From: Ignavibacteriales bacterium
GTDB lineage: Bacteria; Bacteroidota; Ignavibacteria; Ignavibacteriales; SURF-24
NCBI GenBank assembly: GCA_003599415.1
Contig: QZKB01000172.1
Coordinates: 1 to 38,355 of the forward strand
Reading direction: 5' to 3'
DNA length: 38,355 bases
In this document: positions 1-8,986 of the stretch, piece by piece
How positions within the stretch are numbered: the first letter of the stretch is position 1
Layout of the letters: each line of letters opens with the position of its first letter
The notes under the pieces: model-generated
The model's input: only the letters and a program-made list of their open reading frames with translations
What the model was told of the DNA's origin: nothing
Databases searched by the model: none
Made by a program: the position numbers and the translations under genes

Positions 1-100
1 TAAATGATGAATCTGCAGGTTCATAAATTATTTTTCCGAACGAGCTTGTTGCAGAAAACAGAACAACAAAAATTAAAATTTTAAATGCGATCTTTTTCAT
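1..100 (-). CDS. Secreted protein, N-terminal fragment (cut by left edge)
   Basis: An ATG at 98-100 on the minus strand opens a reading frame that runs without a stop for 33 codons off the left edge. The first 22 or so residues look like a Sec signal peptide: MKK, then a hydrophobic run ending near ATSSFG. The mature start is KIIYEPADSSF. Too little is present to name a family. It lies upstream of the CNNM/CBS gene's 3' end on the same strand, with a 60-bp gap. The basic-then-hydrophobic pattern starting at an ATG makes a real gene likely, but only the secretion signal can be inferred. Confidence 0.55.
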   Translation of the reverse strand, partial: MKKIAFKILIFVVLFSATSSFGKIIYEPADSSF

Positions 101-160
101 AAATATCCGTTTAGTTATTTAAGAATTAAACAAATCTGGAATATATTAGTTTCAAAAAAC

Positions 161-1459
161 TCAGAGAACTTTTTTTACCAATACCTTATCAATCCGGTTT
201 CCATCCATATCAACCACTTCGTAAGAAATTCCATCACTTTCAAATTTATCTCCCGAGCGGGGAATTTTTTCAAGTTTCATCATTATAAACCCGCTTATAG
301 TCTGGAATCCTTCTTCGTTTTCACCTTCAAGTATTTCAATGTTAAATAATTCCTTAAAATTATCAACAGGAATTAACCCGTCAATTAACCAGGAACCGTC
401 ATCTCTCTTAATGGCTGCTGGTTCATCCTGCCCATCCGATGCAGGAAATTCACCCAGCACCTGTGTTACAATATCATTAACAGTAACTAATCCCTGTATG
501 CCGCCGTATTCATCAATAACAATTGCTACATGGTTTTTGGTTTCCTTAAACTTTTCAAGCAATGTAAGCGCACGCGAAGTTTCAGGTATATATAACGGAC
601 GGATAAGATTTTCTTTAATGGAAATTGCCTTCTTTTCCAGAAGTAAATTGAATAGATCCTTAATCCGGATAATACCCAGCATATTATCTATTGTATCTTC
701 GCATACAGGATAATATGAGTATTTTGTTTCAGCAATTATTTTAAGATTTTCTTCAAGTGATAATGAAACATCAAGCCAGGAAATTTGCGTTCTTGGCGTC
801 AAAATAGATTCTACTCTCTTATCTCCGAATTTAAAAACTGAGTCGAGGATTTCTTTTTCTGTCTTCTCAATAATTCCTGCGGTCTTTCCTTCACGAATTA
901 ATATTTTTATTTCTTCTTCTGTTACGGTTGGCTCTGTAGATGGTTTAATTCTGAGAAGCTTAAGAATGATGTTCGATGAAACCGTAAGGAAACTTACAAC
1001 GGGTTTTGCTATCGTAGAAATCCAGTTCATTGGCACGGCAACTAAAAGTGCAATTTTCTCCGGGTTATTTATTGCAATTCTTTTAGGGACCAATTCGCCT
1101 ACTATAAGTGAAAGATATGTAATGAGTGAAACGACAAGAAAATATCCAAGAAACTGGCTGTATTCTTTTAGCGCAGGAAATTGATTGAAATACTCCACAA
1201 GTTTTTCTGCTAAAGTAGCGCCGCTGAATACACCGGCAATAATTCCAATTACGGTAATACCAACCTGTACGGTGGATAAAAATTTCCCCGGTGAATTAAA
1301 AAGCTCAAGAGCAATTTTATATCTTTTATGTCCCTTCTTTGCAAGATGTTCAAGCCGGGCTTTTCTTAATGAAACTACCGCAATTTCCGACATTGCAAAA
1401 ATCCCGTTCGCAATAAACAAAACCAAAAGGATGAGTATTTCAACAGCTACATTTTCCAT
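161..1459 (-). CDS. CNNM/HlyC-CorC family transporter-like protein (DUF21 + CBS pair)
   Basis: A 432-residue membrane protein of the hemolysin-like CNNM/CorC family, whose members are linked to Mg2+/Co2+ transport. The N-terminal CNNM (DUF21) part, about residues 5-185, has several hydrophobic segments and the family stretch GELVPKRIAINNPE. A CBS pair follows at about 200-335, with the characteristic VAIVIDEYGGIQGLVT segment. A CorC_HlyC C-terminal domain occupies about 345-430, with WLIDGLIPVDNF and GFQTISGFI. The length is typical. The 3' end is 60 bp from the partial secreted-protein gene. The 5' end faces the M16 peptidase genes across about 200 bp, so it is divergent from them. No strong ribosome site precedes the ATG. 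The family call is secure; the transported ion is not known from sequence. Confidence 0.92.
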   Translation of the reverse strand: MENVAVEILILLVLFIANGIFAMSEIAVVSLRKARLEHLAKKGHKRYKIALELFNSPGKFLSTVQVGITVIGIIAGVFSGATLAEKLVEYFNQFPALKEYSQFLGYFLVVSLITYLSLIVGELVPKRIAINNPEKIALLVAVPMNWISTIAKPVVSFLTVSSNIILKLLRIKPSTEPTVTEEEIKILIREGKTAGIIEKTEKEILDSVFKFGDKRVESILTPRTQISWLDVSLSLEENLKIIAETKYSYYPVCEDTIDNMLGIIRIKDLFNLLLEKKAISIKENLIRPLYIPETSRALTLLEKFKETKNHVAIVIDEYGGIQGLVTVNDIVTQVLGEFPASDGQDEPAAIKRDDGSWLIDGLIPVDNFKELFNIEILEGENEEGFQTISGFIMMKLEKIPRSGDKFESDGISYEVVDMDGNRIDKVLVKKVL

Positions 1460-1666
1460 TCAAAATCATTTTTTTCTATTCAAAGATACTAAAAAAGAAT
1501 TTTGTAATTCAGTTTGGCGTTTATAATGAACCGGGATTTATACTGCGGTTCCCCGGTAACTTAAAAAATATTTTAAGCTGAAGGATTTTTATGTTCTTCA
1601 TGTCATTTAAAATAAATATTATTATTAGTACTATGTAGCCATTAAAAAATTCTTTTTGAGGTTTTT
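1460..1666. other. Divergent intergenic region between CNNM/CBS gene and M16 pair
   Basis: About 207 bp between divergent genes, so it must carry promoters for both. A small inverted repeat (ACCGGG/CCCGGT, about 1530-1560) is visible. A GAGG ribosome site sits just before the ATG at 1667. No clear Bacteroidota-type -7 box was found by eye. Confidence 0.4.
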
Positions 1667-3022
1667 ATGAGGTCAATTCTTTTAATTATTTTAATTACAG
1701 CTATGATTACAACACAAGCACAGCAAATATCTGTTCCTTATTCTCGTTATGTATTACCTAACGGATTAACTGTTCTCTTGCACGAAGATCATTCAACCCC
1801 AACAGTAAGCGTTAATACCTGGTTTCATGTAGGATCTGCAAATGAAAAACCGGGCAGAACAGGCTTTGCTCATTTATTTGAACACCTCATGTTTGAGGGT
1901 TCGGGAAATGTTCCGGAAGGAAAATTTGACGAATGGCTTGAAGCTGCGGGCGGAGAAAATAATGGATCAACAAGCAACGATAGAACAAACTACTGGGAAA
2001 ATGTTCCTTCAAATGCTTTGGAACTCGCTCTCTTTCTTGACTCTGACAGGATGGGCTATTTAATTAATGCTATGACTCCTGAAAAAGTTGACGGGCAGAG
2101 AGATGTTGTGAAAAATGAACGCAGGCAAAGCTACGAGAACGCACCTTATGGCCTTGCGGAAGAAACAATTTATAAAAATCTTTACCCTGCTGGACATCCT
2201 TATAATTGGACAACAATTGGTTCAATGGCAGATTTAAGTGCCGCAAGTTTTGAAGATGTTGTTGAATTTTTCAAACTCTATTATGCGCCAAACAATGCTT
2301 GCTTATCAATAGCGGGAGATATTAAAACAGGAGAAGCAATAAAACTTGTTGAAAAGTGGTTCGGAGAAATACCAAAAGGAAAACCTGTCCCAATGATTGA
2401 TCCCGTTCCGGCTCAACTTAATGAAGAAAAAATTATAACCCTTGAAGATAAAGTACAATTACCGAGATTATACGTTAACTGGATATCCCCTGCCCAGTAC
2501 ACACCAGGTGATGCAGAAATGGATATTCTCGGCGCAATATTATCAAGAGGAAAAAACTCAAGGCTTTATAACAAACTTGTTTATGAACTCCAGATTGCCC
2601 AGGATGTTTTTGCTTATCAAAGTTCGGGAAAAATTTCATCTCAGTTTATGATAGTAGCAACTGCAAGAGCAGGTCATTCCTTAGATGAAATAATGAAAGT
2701 CATCCAGGATGAGATAGATAAAATAAAAAATGAACCTCCGACAGACAGGGAAATTCAAAGAGCAGTAAACCAATATGAAGCCGCTTTTCTTGATGCGCTT
2801 GAACGTTGCGGTGGCTTTGGCGGTAAAGCTGACATGCTGAACGGTTATTATTATTTAACCGGCAACCCGGATTATTTTAATGAAGATTTATCCCGCTACA
2901 AAGCTCTGAGCGCAAAAGATATTCAGGCAGTTGCCAATTCGTATTTGCCCAATGATGGCAGAGTAATTTTAAGTGTTGTTCCAAATGGTAAAACTGATTT
3001 AGCTATCAGGGAGGGCAAATAA
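1667..3022 (+). CDS. Secreted M16 zinc metallopeptidase (catalytic member of pair)
   Basis: A 451-residue insulinase/pitrilysin-family (M16) peptidase with a signal peptide (about 1-19, ending AQ), so it probably acts in the periplasm. The inverted zinc motif HxxEH is intact as HLFEH (H69, E72, H73), and the downstream glutamate ligand is in VVKNERRQ (E151), 79 residues from the catalytic Glu as in active M16 enzymes. The usual N-terminal M16 domain and inactive C-terminal M16 domain follow. The next gene starts 1 bp after this stop and encodes a second M16 protein without the zinc motif. Such paired genes are common, the two subunits forming one enzyme comparable to mitochondrial processing peptidase-type heterodimers. 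The substrate is unknown; oligopeptide or membrane-protein-fragment clearance is the usual guess. Confidence 0.93.
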   Translation: MRSILLIILITAMITTQAQQISVPYSRYVLPNGLTVLLHEDHSTPTVSVNTWFHVGSANEKPGRTGFAHLFEHLMFEGSGNVPEGKFDEWLEAAGGENNGSTSNDRTNYWENVPSNALELALFLDSDRMGYLINAMTPEKVDGQRDVVKNERRQSYENAPYGLAEETIYKNLYPAGHPYNWTTIGSMADLSAASFEDVVEFFKLYYAPNNACLSIAGDIKTGEAIKLVEKWFGEIPKGKPVPMIDPVPAQLNEEKIITLEDKVQLPRLYVNWISPAQYTPGDAEMDILGAILSRGKNSRLYNKLVYELQIAQDVFAYQSSGKISSQFMIVATARAGHSLDEIMKVIQDEIDKIKNEPPTDREIQRAVNQYEAAFLDALERCGGFGGKADMLNGYYYLTGNPDYFNEDLSRYKALSAKDIQAVANSYLPNDGRVILSVVPNGKTDLAIREGK

Positions 3023-3023
3023 C

Positions 3024-4481
3024 ATGAAGACGTTAATTAAAGTATCTTTAGTAGTGATGATGGTTTTATTCAATATGGAAAATATAAACGCACAAAAGCC
3101 GGACAGATCGAAATTACCCGAACTTCCACCACCGGCTAAACTGGTTCTTCCTGCAATAGAGCAGTTTGAACTTTCGAATGGTTTGAAAGTTTATTTGATG
3201 GAGAAACATGAAGTACCTCTTGTTCAACTAAATCTGATTGTAAAAACTGGCAGCATAAACGACCCTAAGAATAAAGCAGGTCTTGCTAATATTACAGCTG
3301 ATATGATGGACGAAGGAGCCGCCGGTAAAAATTCACTGGAATTAGCGGATGCAATAGATTACCTTGGCGCTAAAATAAATACAAACAGCGACCAGCATTT
3401 TACCGGAATTTATCTTCATACTCCGCTTTCTAAATTTGATGATGCATTAAAATTGTTTGCAGATATTTCGCTTAAACCGGAATTCCCACAGAATGAACTT
3501 GAAAGGAAAAAGAAGGAAAGACTGACTACAATTATGCAGTGGTTCGATCAGCCAAATGCAATCGCTTCTATTTCATTCAGCCAATTGCTTTACGGCAAGG
3601 ACAACCCCTATGGCAAACCTGCAATCGGGTATGAACAAACAATTAAAGATTTCTCATCCGACGATTTAAAGAATTATTATCAGAAATATTTCAAAGCTAA
3701 TAATGCTTTTATTATTGCAGTCGGAGATATTAAAAAGGAAACGCTTTTAACTAAACTGGAAAATTATTTTGGCAAATGGGAAAAAGGCAATGTAACCGTT
3801 AATGAATTAGAAAAACCGGAACAGGTTAAAACCACGAATATATGCCTAATTGATAAACCCGGCTCTGCACAATCAGTAATATATATCGGCAGAATTGGTG
3901 CAGCACGCGATACTAAAGATTATTTTGCCATTTCAATTATGAATACAATTCTCGGCGGATCATTCTCATCAAGGTTAAACCAGAATTTAAGAGAAACACA
4001 TGGTTATACTTACGGCGCCGGATCAAGATTTATGATGAGATTGTACCCTGGCCCGTTTGTGGCTTCATCGCAGGTACAAACTGAAGTAACTGATAAAGCC
4101 TTACAGGAATTTTTTAATGAGTTCAAAAGAATAAATGAACCGATTCCCAACGAAGATTTAACAAGAGGAAAAAATTATCTTGCACTTGGCTATTCGGATA
4201 ATTTCCAGACAGTATCAGATATATCCGGACAAATAGAAGATCTTGTCAGGTATAATCTTCCGGAAAATTATTTTAATGAATATGTTGAGAAGATACTTAA
4301 TGTACCGGCAGATGAAGTTAATAACACAGCAAAGAAATATATTAATGCAGACCAGATGCTTGTAGTTGTTGTGGGTGATAAGGCAAAGATTGAGGACGGT
4401 ATAAAAAAATTAAATCTCGGTGATGTTAAAACATATTCAATTGAAGATATGCTTGGAAAAATTCCGCAATTGACTAATTAG
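3024..4481 (+). CDS. Secreted M16-family protein lacking zinc site (non-catalytic partner)
   Basis: A 485-residue M16-fold protein with a signal peptide (about 1-23, ending NAQ). Where the catalytic partner has HLFEH, this protein reads NITADMMDEGAAG, so the zinc ligands are absent. It retains the C-terminal substrate-binding signature with an Arg/Tyr pair, NLRETHGYTYGAG at about residue 325, which M16 enzymes use to hold substrate. It follows the catalytic gene with a 1-bp gap, and its ribosome site (AGGGAGGG) lies inside the upstream gene's last codons, so the two are probably translationally linked. The inferred role is the non-catalytic half of a periplasmic heterodimer. A terminator-like hairpin follows at 4503. 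Confidence 0.9.
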   Translation: MKTLIKVSLVVMMVLFNMENINAQKPDRSKLPELPPPAKLVLPAIEQFELSNGLKVYLMEKHEVPLVQLNLIVKTGSINDPKNKAGLANITADMMDEGAAGKNSLELADAIDYLGAKINTNSDQHFTGIYLHTPLSKFDDALKLFADISLKPEFPQNELERKKKERLTTIMQWFDQPNAIASISFSQLLYGKDNPYGKPAIGYEQTIKDFSSDDLKNYYQKYFKANNAFIIAVGDIKKETLLTKLENYFGKWEKGNVTVNELEKPEQVKTTNICLIDKPGSAQSVIYIGRIGAARDTKDYFAISIMNTILGGSFSSRLNQNLRETHGYTYGAGSRFMMRLYPGPFVASSQVQTEVTDKALQEFFNEFKRINEPIPNEDLTRGKNYLALGYSDNFQTVSDISGQIEDLVRYNLPENYFNEYVEKILNVPADEVNNTAKKYINADQMLVVVVGDKAKIEDGIKKLNLGDVKTYSIEDMLGKIPQLTN

Positions 4482-4502
4482 ACTAAGTCATTTATTATTT
4501 CA

Positions 4503-4555
4503 GCGTCCCGGTTTCTAAGTTAATCATATAAGTAAAGAAACCAGGACGCCGTTTT
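4503..4555 (+). terminator. Probable terminator of the M16 operon
   Basis: A 14-bp inverted repeat with one mismatch (4503-4516 and 4536-4549, GCGTCCC...GGACGC) is followed by a short T run. It lies 22 bp past the M16 stop. Confidence 0.7.
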
Positions 4556-4593
4556 ATATCATTTATTAGTGATTTAAAATTAAAGGAGGACAT

Positions 4594-5175
4594 ATGGCAG
4601 CAAAAAAAATTCTCATGCTTGTCGGCGATTTTGTGGAAGATTACGAAGTAATGGTTCCTTTTCAATCTCTGCTTATGGTTGGGCATACCGTTCATGCAGT
4701 TTGCCCAGGCAAAAAAGCCGGAGAAAAAGTTAGAACAGCAATTCATGATTTTGAAGGCGATCAGACTTATAGTGAAAAACCCGGTCATAATTTTGGGCTT
4801 AACGCTACATTCGATGAAGTGAAAGCAGAAGATTATGATGCGCTTGTAATTCCAGGCGGACGTGCACCTGAATACCTGCGATTGAATAAATCAGTAATCC
4901 AGATCGTTCGTCAATTTGCAGACAAGAAAAAACCTATTGCCGCAATTTGTCATGGCCCGCAGATACTTGCCGCTGCCGGGATTTTAAAAGGATTTAGCTG
5001 CAGCGCTTATCCCGCTGTTGGACCCGAAGTAGAAGAAGCAGGAGGAAGATTTGCAGATATACCGGTAGATAAAGCATATGTGGATGGTAACCTTGTTACT
5101 GCACCTGCCTGGCCGGCTCATCCTGAGTGGATTGCAAAATTCCTGCAGGTGCTTGGCACTAAAATAGAACTCTAG
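4594..5175 (+). CDS. DJ-1/PfpI superfamily protein
   Basis: A 193-residue cytoplasmic protein of the DJ-1/PfpI fold. The nucleophile elbow [14 protein letters not shown] supplies Cys119-His120. An acidic residue in the FVEDYE stretch (Glu15) matches the conserved Glu that activates the cysteine in PfpI-like members. [14 protein letters not shown] is also typical. Members include chaperone/deglycase, glyoxalase III-type and protease-annotated proteins. The segment [14 protein letters not shown] recalls the DJ-1 branch reported to act on glyoxals, but this is recollection and the substrate cannot be fixed from sequence. The ribosome site AAAGGAGG is strong. The gene stands alone between two hairpin terminators, so it is probably a single-gene transcript or reads through from the M16 operon. 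Confidence 0.92.
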   Translation: MAAKKILMLVGDFVEDYEVMVPFQSLLMVGHTVHAVCPGKKAGEKVRTAIHDFEGDQTYSEKPGHNFGLNATFDEVKAEDYDALVIPGGRAPEYLRLNKSVIQIVRQFADKKKPIAAICHGPQILAAAGILKGFSCSAYPAVGPEVEEAGGRFADIPVDKAYVDGNLVTAPAWPAHPEWIAKFLQVLGTKIEL

Positions 5176-5183
5176 TAATAATC

Positions 5184-5220
5184 AATCCTTCCTCTTTTAA
5201 TTTGAGGAAGGATTTTTTTA
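5184..5220 (+). terminator. Rho-independent terminator after the DJ-1/PfpI gene
   Basis: A perfect 11-bp stem (AATCCTTCCTC / GAGGAAGGATT, 5184-5194 and 5204-5214) with a 9-nt loop is followed by a T run. It begins 8 bp after the stop codon. Confidence 0.9.
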
Positions 5221-5551
5221 ACAACTCAGTACAAAAAAAATTTTCCAACAATCTCTAAACGATATATCAATTTTATTCTGCCTGGATATTTCCATATTTA
5301 AATCAACTGAGACAAAAATCAAATCTTTGAATTTTTAAATTACTTGATACTTGTTTATTTCAGATTATTTCTATAGAATAAAATAAGGCAGGACTACATC
5401 GAATTACCCTGGAATAGTACTTCTTAATTCTACTTATTCCTTAAAAACAGTTTAATAAATTAATAATTTTTTTACCGCGGTATTGAACTGGAAATTAAGT
5501 AAGTCCTGAATTATTATTTCTAGCAACGAAACAATTAAAGGAGGAATTTTA
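5221..5551. other. AT-rich intergenic stretch, promoter region of the small T9SS gene
   Basis: About 330 bp without a convincing reading frame. It ends with a strong ribosome site (AAAGGAGG) ahead of the ATG at 5552. No repeat, RNA gene or clear consensus promoter was recognised. Confidence 0.4.
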
Positions 5552-6412
5552 ATGAAACGTAATGTTTTACTTTTTTCTATTGTGTTTTTTATCTCAAATG
5601 TTTTTGCACAGGTGCCAAACGGTGGATTTGAAAACTGGACTAACAGCATACCGGATGGATGGATGGGTATAAACATCGCAGGACATGAATCAATAACGCA
5701 AACAAGTTTTAAGCACTCAGGATCATCTGCTTTAAGCGGCAAAGTTGTTCTATGGCCGAATGTCGGTCTCTATCCCCCGGCGATTTATTCTTTCAACCAA
5801 ACATCATTGGGCTTTCCTATTTCACAAAGATATAACACATTAAAAGGTTATTACGCATTCAAACCCAATGGCGGAGACAAGTTATATATTACAGTTACTA
5901 TTCTTGACTCGAGCGATTTTTTTATTGGAAGCGGAGAAATTGAAGTAGAAGCCACCTCAGAAAATTACACGGCTTTCCAAATACCGATAACATACTTCTC
6001 TGAGAATACTGCTGTTTCCTGTTATATTGCGCTTGGAGTTAATGGACCAAATACGAATGAAGATTATCATGAAGGCACACAAATGTTTATTGATGATATT
6101 GAATTATCTATGGATGTTTCTTCTGATGTAAGGGATGATGTAAACATTAATTCATTCGAGTTGAAGCAGAATTATCCAAACCCGTTCAATCCATCTACAG
6201 TGATTAGCTATTCAATTCCGCAAAATGCATTTGTTACATTAAAGGTTTATAACATTCTTGGTAATGAAGTATCAACACTGGTAAACGAACAAAAAGCTGC
6301 AGGCAATTATAGTGTTACGTTTAATGCCTCTCAACTCTCAACAGGAATATATTTCTATACGCTGCAATCAGGTAATTATTCTGAAACTAAAAAACTTATT
6401 CTAATGAAATAG
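5552..6412 (+). CDS. Secreted protein with T9SS type A sorting domain
   Basis: A 286-residue secreted protein. Residues 1-19 are a Sec signal peptide (ending VFAQ). The middle, about 20-190, begins VPNGGFENW and is predicted beta-rich; the GFENW opening and the late FIDDIELS segment resemble carbohydrate-binding jelly-roll modules, though no family can be named firmly. The last 85 or so residues are a T9SS type A C-terminal domain: LKQNYPNPFNPSTVISYSIP, then VYNILGNEV, then STGIYFYTLQ and a basic tail KKLILMK. The protein should be exported by Sec, moved across the outer membrane by the T9SS, and have the tail removed. It is flanked by terminators, so it is probably monocistronic. The specific function is unknown. 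Confidence 0.85.
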   Translation: MKRNVLLFSIVFFISNVFAQVPNGGFENWTNSIPDGWMGINIAGHESITQTSFKHSGSSALSGKVVLWPNVGLYPPAIYSFNQTSLGFPISQRYNTLKGYYAFKPNGGDKLYITVTILDSSDFFIGSGEIEVEATSENYTAFQIPITYFSENTAVSCYIALGVNGPNTNEDYHEGTQMFIDDIELSMDVSSDVRDDVNINSFELKQNYPNPFNPSTVISYSIPQNAFVTLKVYNILGNEVSTLVNEQKAAGNYSVTFNASQLSTGIYFYTLQSGNYSETKKLILMK

Positions 6413-6415
6413 AAC

Positions 6416-6527
6416 AATTAAAGTTTAGAGTGAAGAACGAAGAGTTGAGAATAGTTTTAATTCATTCTTCTCCGCCAAAGCCGGACTAAGTTCTCCACTC
6501 TACACTCTTTCTTTTTCTGTTTTAATT
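6416..6527. repeat. Palindromic intergenic element after the T9SS gene
   Basis: Nested inverted repeats span this interval: AATTAAA (6416-6422) with TTTAATT (6521-6527), and AGAGTTGAGAA (6441-6451) with TTCTCCACTCT (6491-6501, one mismatch). The spacing is symmetric. It could act as a terminator for the gene ending at 6412 or be a decayed repeat of the small palindromic type. Confidence 0.4.
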
Positions 6528-6536
6528 CCATAAATA

Positions 6537-6562
6537 GAAAAGGCTGCCACTGAGGACAGCCC
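6537..6562 (-). terminator. Probable terminator of gpmI
   Basis: On the minus strand GGCTGTC and GGCAGCC form a short GC-rich stem (7 bp including a G-T pair) followed by TTTTC. It lies about 28 bp past the gpmI stop. Confidence 0.65.
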
Positions 6563-6589
6563 TAATTTTCTATTCAAATTAGAATCAGT

Positions 6590-8218
6590 TTATTCAACAT
6601 TTATAAGTGAAGGACAATAATCCTCCACATTTTTATAACCAAGCAGATTCAGAATTGTACCTGCAACATTAGCTAAACCGGCATCTTGTATTTCTGACAT
6701 TTTATATTCGCCTGCATATTGCGGATCGAAAATGAAAAACGGAACAGGGTTTAGCGTGTGTGCTGTCTTGGGTGTTCTTATACCGTTCTTTTCCGTAAAC
6801 ATTTCATCTGCATTGCCATGATCTGCAGTTACAACTGCAAGACCACCAAGTTCCTCAACTACTTTAAGAAGTTTACCAACACATTCGTCAACAGTTTCAA
6901 CTGCTGTAATTGCGGCTTCCATTATACCGGAATGACCAACCATATCGCCATTGGCAAAATTTATTCTTCCCCATTTGAATTTATTTGATTTAAGCAATTC
7001 GATTGATTTCTCGGTAATCTCATATGCTTTCATCTTTGGTGCCTTATCAAAAGCAATTTTATCTGAAGGAATCTCAAAATACTGTTCAAGTTTTTCATCA
7101 ATATAACCGGAACGGTTGCCATTCCAGAAATAAGTTACATGTCCATATTTCTGCGTTTCGGAAATTGCAAAACTTGAAACGCCTTCAGCACATAAATACT
7201 CGCTCATCGTTCTGTCTATCTCAGGCGGAAATACAAGATAGTTCTTTGGAATATGCAGGTCGCCGTCATATTCCATCATACCGCAATAAAAAACGTCAGG
7301 AATTTTTCCACGAACAAATGTATCAAGATCCGCTTCCTCAAATGCTCTTGAAATTTCTATTGCCCTGTCGCCTCTGAAATTATAAAATACAACTGCATCT
7401 CCGTCGTTTATTTTACCAACAGGTTCATTCTTTTCATCAACTACAACAAATGAATCCATGTACTGATCGGTAATCTTAGTATCTTCAGCATAATATGTTT
7501 TAATTGCTTCAGAAGCTGATTTGAATTTTCTGCCTTCACCGTGAACATGAGCATCCCAGCCACGTTTTACAACACTCCAGTCTGCATTGTACCGGTCCAT
7601 TGTAGTAATCATTCTTCCGCCACCGGAAGCTATTTTATAATCCAGATTTTTTTCCTTTGATAATTTCATAAGCAATTCTTCAAGAGGAAGTACGTAATCA
7701 AGAGCAGATTTTTCGCAAACGTCTCGACCATCAAGCAAAGGATGAACACGCAACTTCTTTATTCCTTCTTCAGCACATTTTTCAATCAATGTAAAAAGAT
7801 GTTTGATGTGCGAATGAACGTTTCCGTCAGATAATAAACCAATGAAATGTACTACCCCACCTTTTTTTCCAGTCTCCAAAACTTTTTTCCAGGTTTCGGA
7901 TTGAAATATCTTACCGCTTTCAATTGCTTTATTAACCAATGAAGCTCCCTGCGCAAAAACTCTACCTGCGCCAAGTGCATTATGCCCTACTTCGCTGTTA
8001 CCCATATCATCATCAGATGGCAGGCCGACAGCAGTACCATGCGCTTTTAGTTTAGTCTGAAGCGGCAACGTAAATAATCTATCTAAGACAGGAGTTTTAG
8101 CCATATAAACAGCATTGTTAGGAGCATTTTTACCAATTCCAATTCCATCCATAACAATAAAAAGAAGCGGACCTTTTCTTCCGTTAAATGATTTTAGTTT
8201 TTCTAAGTGTAATTCCAT
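6590..8218 (-). CDS. gpmI: 2,3-bisphosphoglycerate-independent phosphoglycerate mutase
   Basis: A 542-residue cytoplasmic glycolytic enzyme that interconverts 3- and 2-phosphoglycerate using two Mn2+ ions and a phosphoserine intermediate. The alkaline phosphatase-superfamily metal motif VMDGIGIG is at about 22-29. The nucleophile serine is in MGNSEVGHNALGAGR (Ser75). The substrate segment HPLLDGRDV, the arginine-rich FRGDRAIEISRAF, and the C-terminal metal motifs NGDMVGHSG, TADHGNADEM and TAHTLNPVP are all present. It is somewhat longer than the roughly 510-residue E. coli-type enzyme and nearer to the longer, plant-like form. A GGAAAGG ribosome site supports this start. No cofactor-dependent mutase lies nearby. 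Confidence 0.97.
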   Translation of the reverse strand: MELHLEKLKSFNGRKGPLLFIVMDGIGIGKNAPNNAVYMAKTPVLDRLFTLPLQTKLKAHGTAVGLPSDDDMGNSEVGHNALGAGRVFAQGASLVNKAIESGKIFQSETWKKVLETGKKGGVVHFIGLLSDGNVHSHIKHLFTLIEKCAEEGIKKLRVHPLLDGRDVCEKSALDYVLPLEELLMKLSKEKNLDYKIASGGGRMITTMDRYNADWSVVKRGWDAHVHGEGRKFKSASEAIKTYYAEDTKITDQYMDSFVVVDEKNEPVGKINDGDAVVFYNFRGDRAIEISRAFEEADLDTFVRGKIPDVFYCGMMEYDGDLHIPKNYLVFPPEIDRTMSEYLCAEGVSSFAISETQKYGHVTYFWNGNRSGYIDEKLEQYFEIPSDKIAFDKAPKMKAYEITEKSIELLKSNKFKWGRINFANGDMVGHSGIMEAAITAVETVDECVGKLLKVVEELGGLAVVTADHGNADEMFTEKNGIRTPKTAHTLNPVPFFIFDPQYAGEYKMSEIQDAGLANVAGTILNLLGYKNVEDYCPSLINVE

Positions 8219-8413
8219 TTTTACCTTTCCGGATTTTAATTGTTGCTAAATTTTTCTTTTTAAATATATTGAAAATGCTCAAGAGATACAGGTTCAATTT
8301 TTCCGATTTCTGTTTGCTTCATTCTCAAAAAAACAATAACTAGCGCATTCTTATTTTGGCTGTTGTTAAAGTATTTCTACTTATTTATTTTAGCAGTCAG
8401 TTAAGGAGTTTTT

Positions 8414-8869
8414 ATGAAAAACGGTCTGCTTTACAATTATCTTGATGATGATCAGCTTTTAAGAATTTCAAATAAAATAAAAGAGATGGAAGCGTCTACT
8501 TCCGGGGAAATCCGTGTAAGTATTAAAGAGAAAAAGCCGTTCAGAAAAAAGAATAATGAAATTAAAACTCTTGCCCAGGAAGAATTTTTCAAATTAAAAA
8601 TGGATTCAACAAGAGACAAAACAGGAATAATTATATTTATTCTTTTAAGAGAAAAGCAGTTTTACATCCTTGCTGACTCCGGTATAAATGAAAAAGTTGA
8701 GCAGGATAAATGGGACAAAATCCGCGATCAGATGCAGGAGAAATTCCAGAAAGGTTATTTTGCCGAGGGAATTTTATTAGGCATTGAAAAGGTCGGGAGT
8801 GAACTGGCCAAATATTTCCCGATAAAATCCGATGATACAAATGAATTATCTAACCGGGTAGCATTTTAA
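8414..8869 (+). CDS. TPM-domain (TLP18.3/Psb32/MOLO-1 type) protein
   Basis: A 151-residue protein made almost entirely of a TPM domain (PF04536). The family pattern is visible as MEASTSGEIRVSI near residue 27, then MDSTRDKTGIIIFIL with the usual small-residue turn, then REKQFYILADSGI, and a helical end, LGIEKVGSELAKYF. TPM domains have a Rossmann-like fold; some are reported as acid phosphatases, but in bacteria their role is mostly unknown. Unlike many relatives this protein has neither a signal peptide nor a C-terminal transmembrane helix, so it is predicted cytoplasmic. The ribosome site TTAAGGAG precedes the ATG. It is divergent from gpmI and followed after 117 bp by an MBL-fold gene. 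Confidence 0.82.
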   Translation: MKNGLLYNYLDDDQLLRISNKIKEMEASTSGEIRVSIKEKKPFRKKNNEIKTLAQEEFFKLKMDSTRDKTGIIIFILLREKQFYILADSGINEKVEQDKWDKIRDQMQEKFQKGYFAEGILLGIEKVGSELAKYFPIKSDDTNELSNRVAF

Positions 8870-8924
8870 AACTTACCGGCAATTTCCTATATCTTGCCTA
8901 ATAATAGCCACAGGAATTTATTTC

Positions 8925-8932
8925 TATATTTG
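8925..8932 (+). promoter_or_regulatory. Candidate Bacteroidota -7 box (TATATTTG)
   Basis: TATATTTG fits the Bacteroidota sigma-ABfr -7 consensus TAnnTTTG and lies 55 bp upstream of the MBL-fold gene start. No well-spaced -33 TTG was found, so this is a weak call. Confidence 0.28.
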
Positions 8933-8986
8933 AACTTTAATCCGGAATTTTTATGTTTATAAAAAAATATTAAGAAAGATTGAGTT

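Noticed and set aside
4495..4788. 97-codon minus-strand frame opposite the DJ-1/PfpI start
   Set aside because: Antisense to a well-supported gene and includes the terminator hairpin. The protein has no recognisable features.
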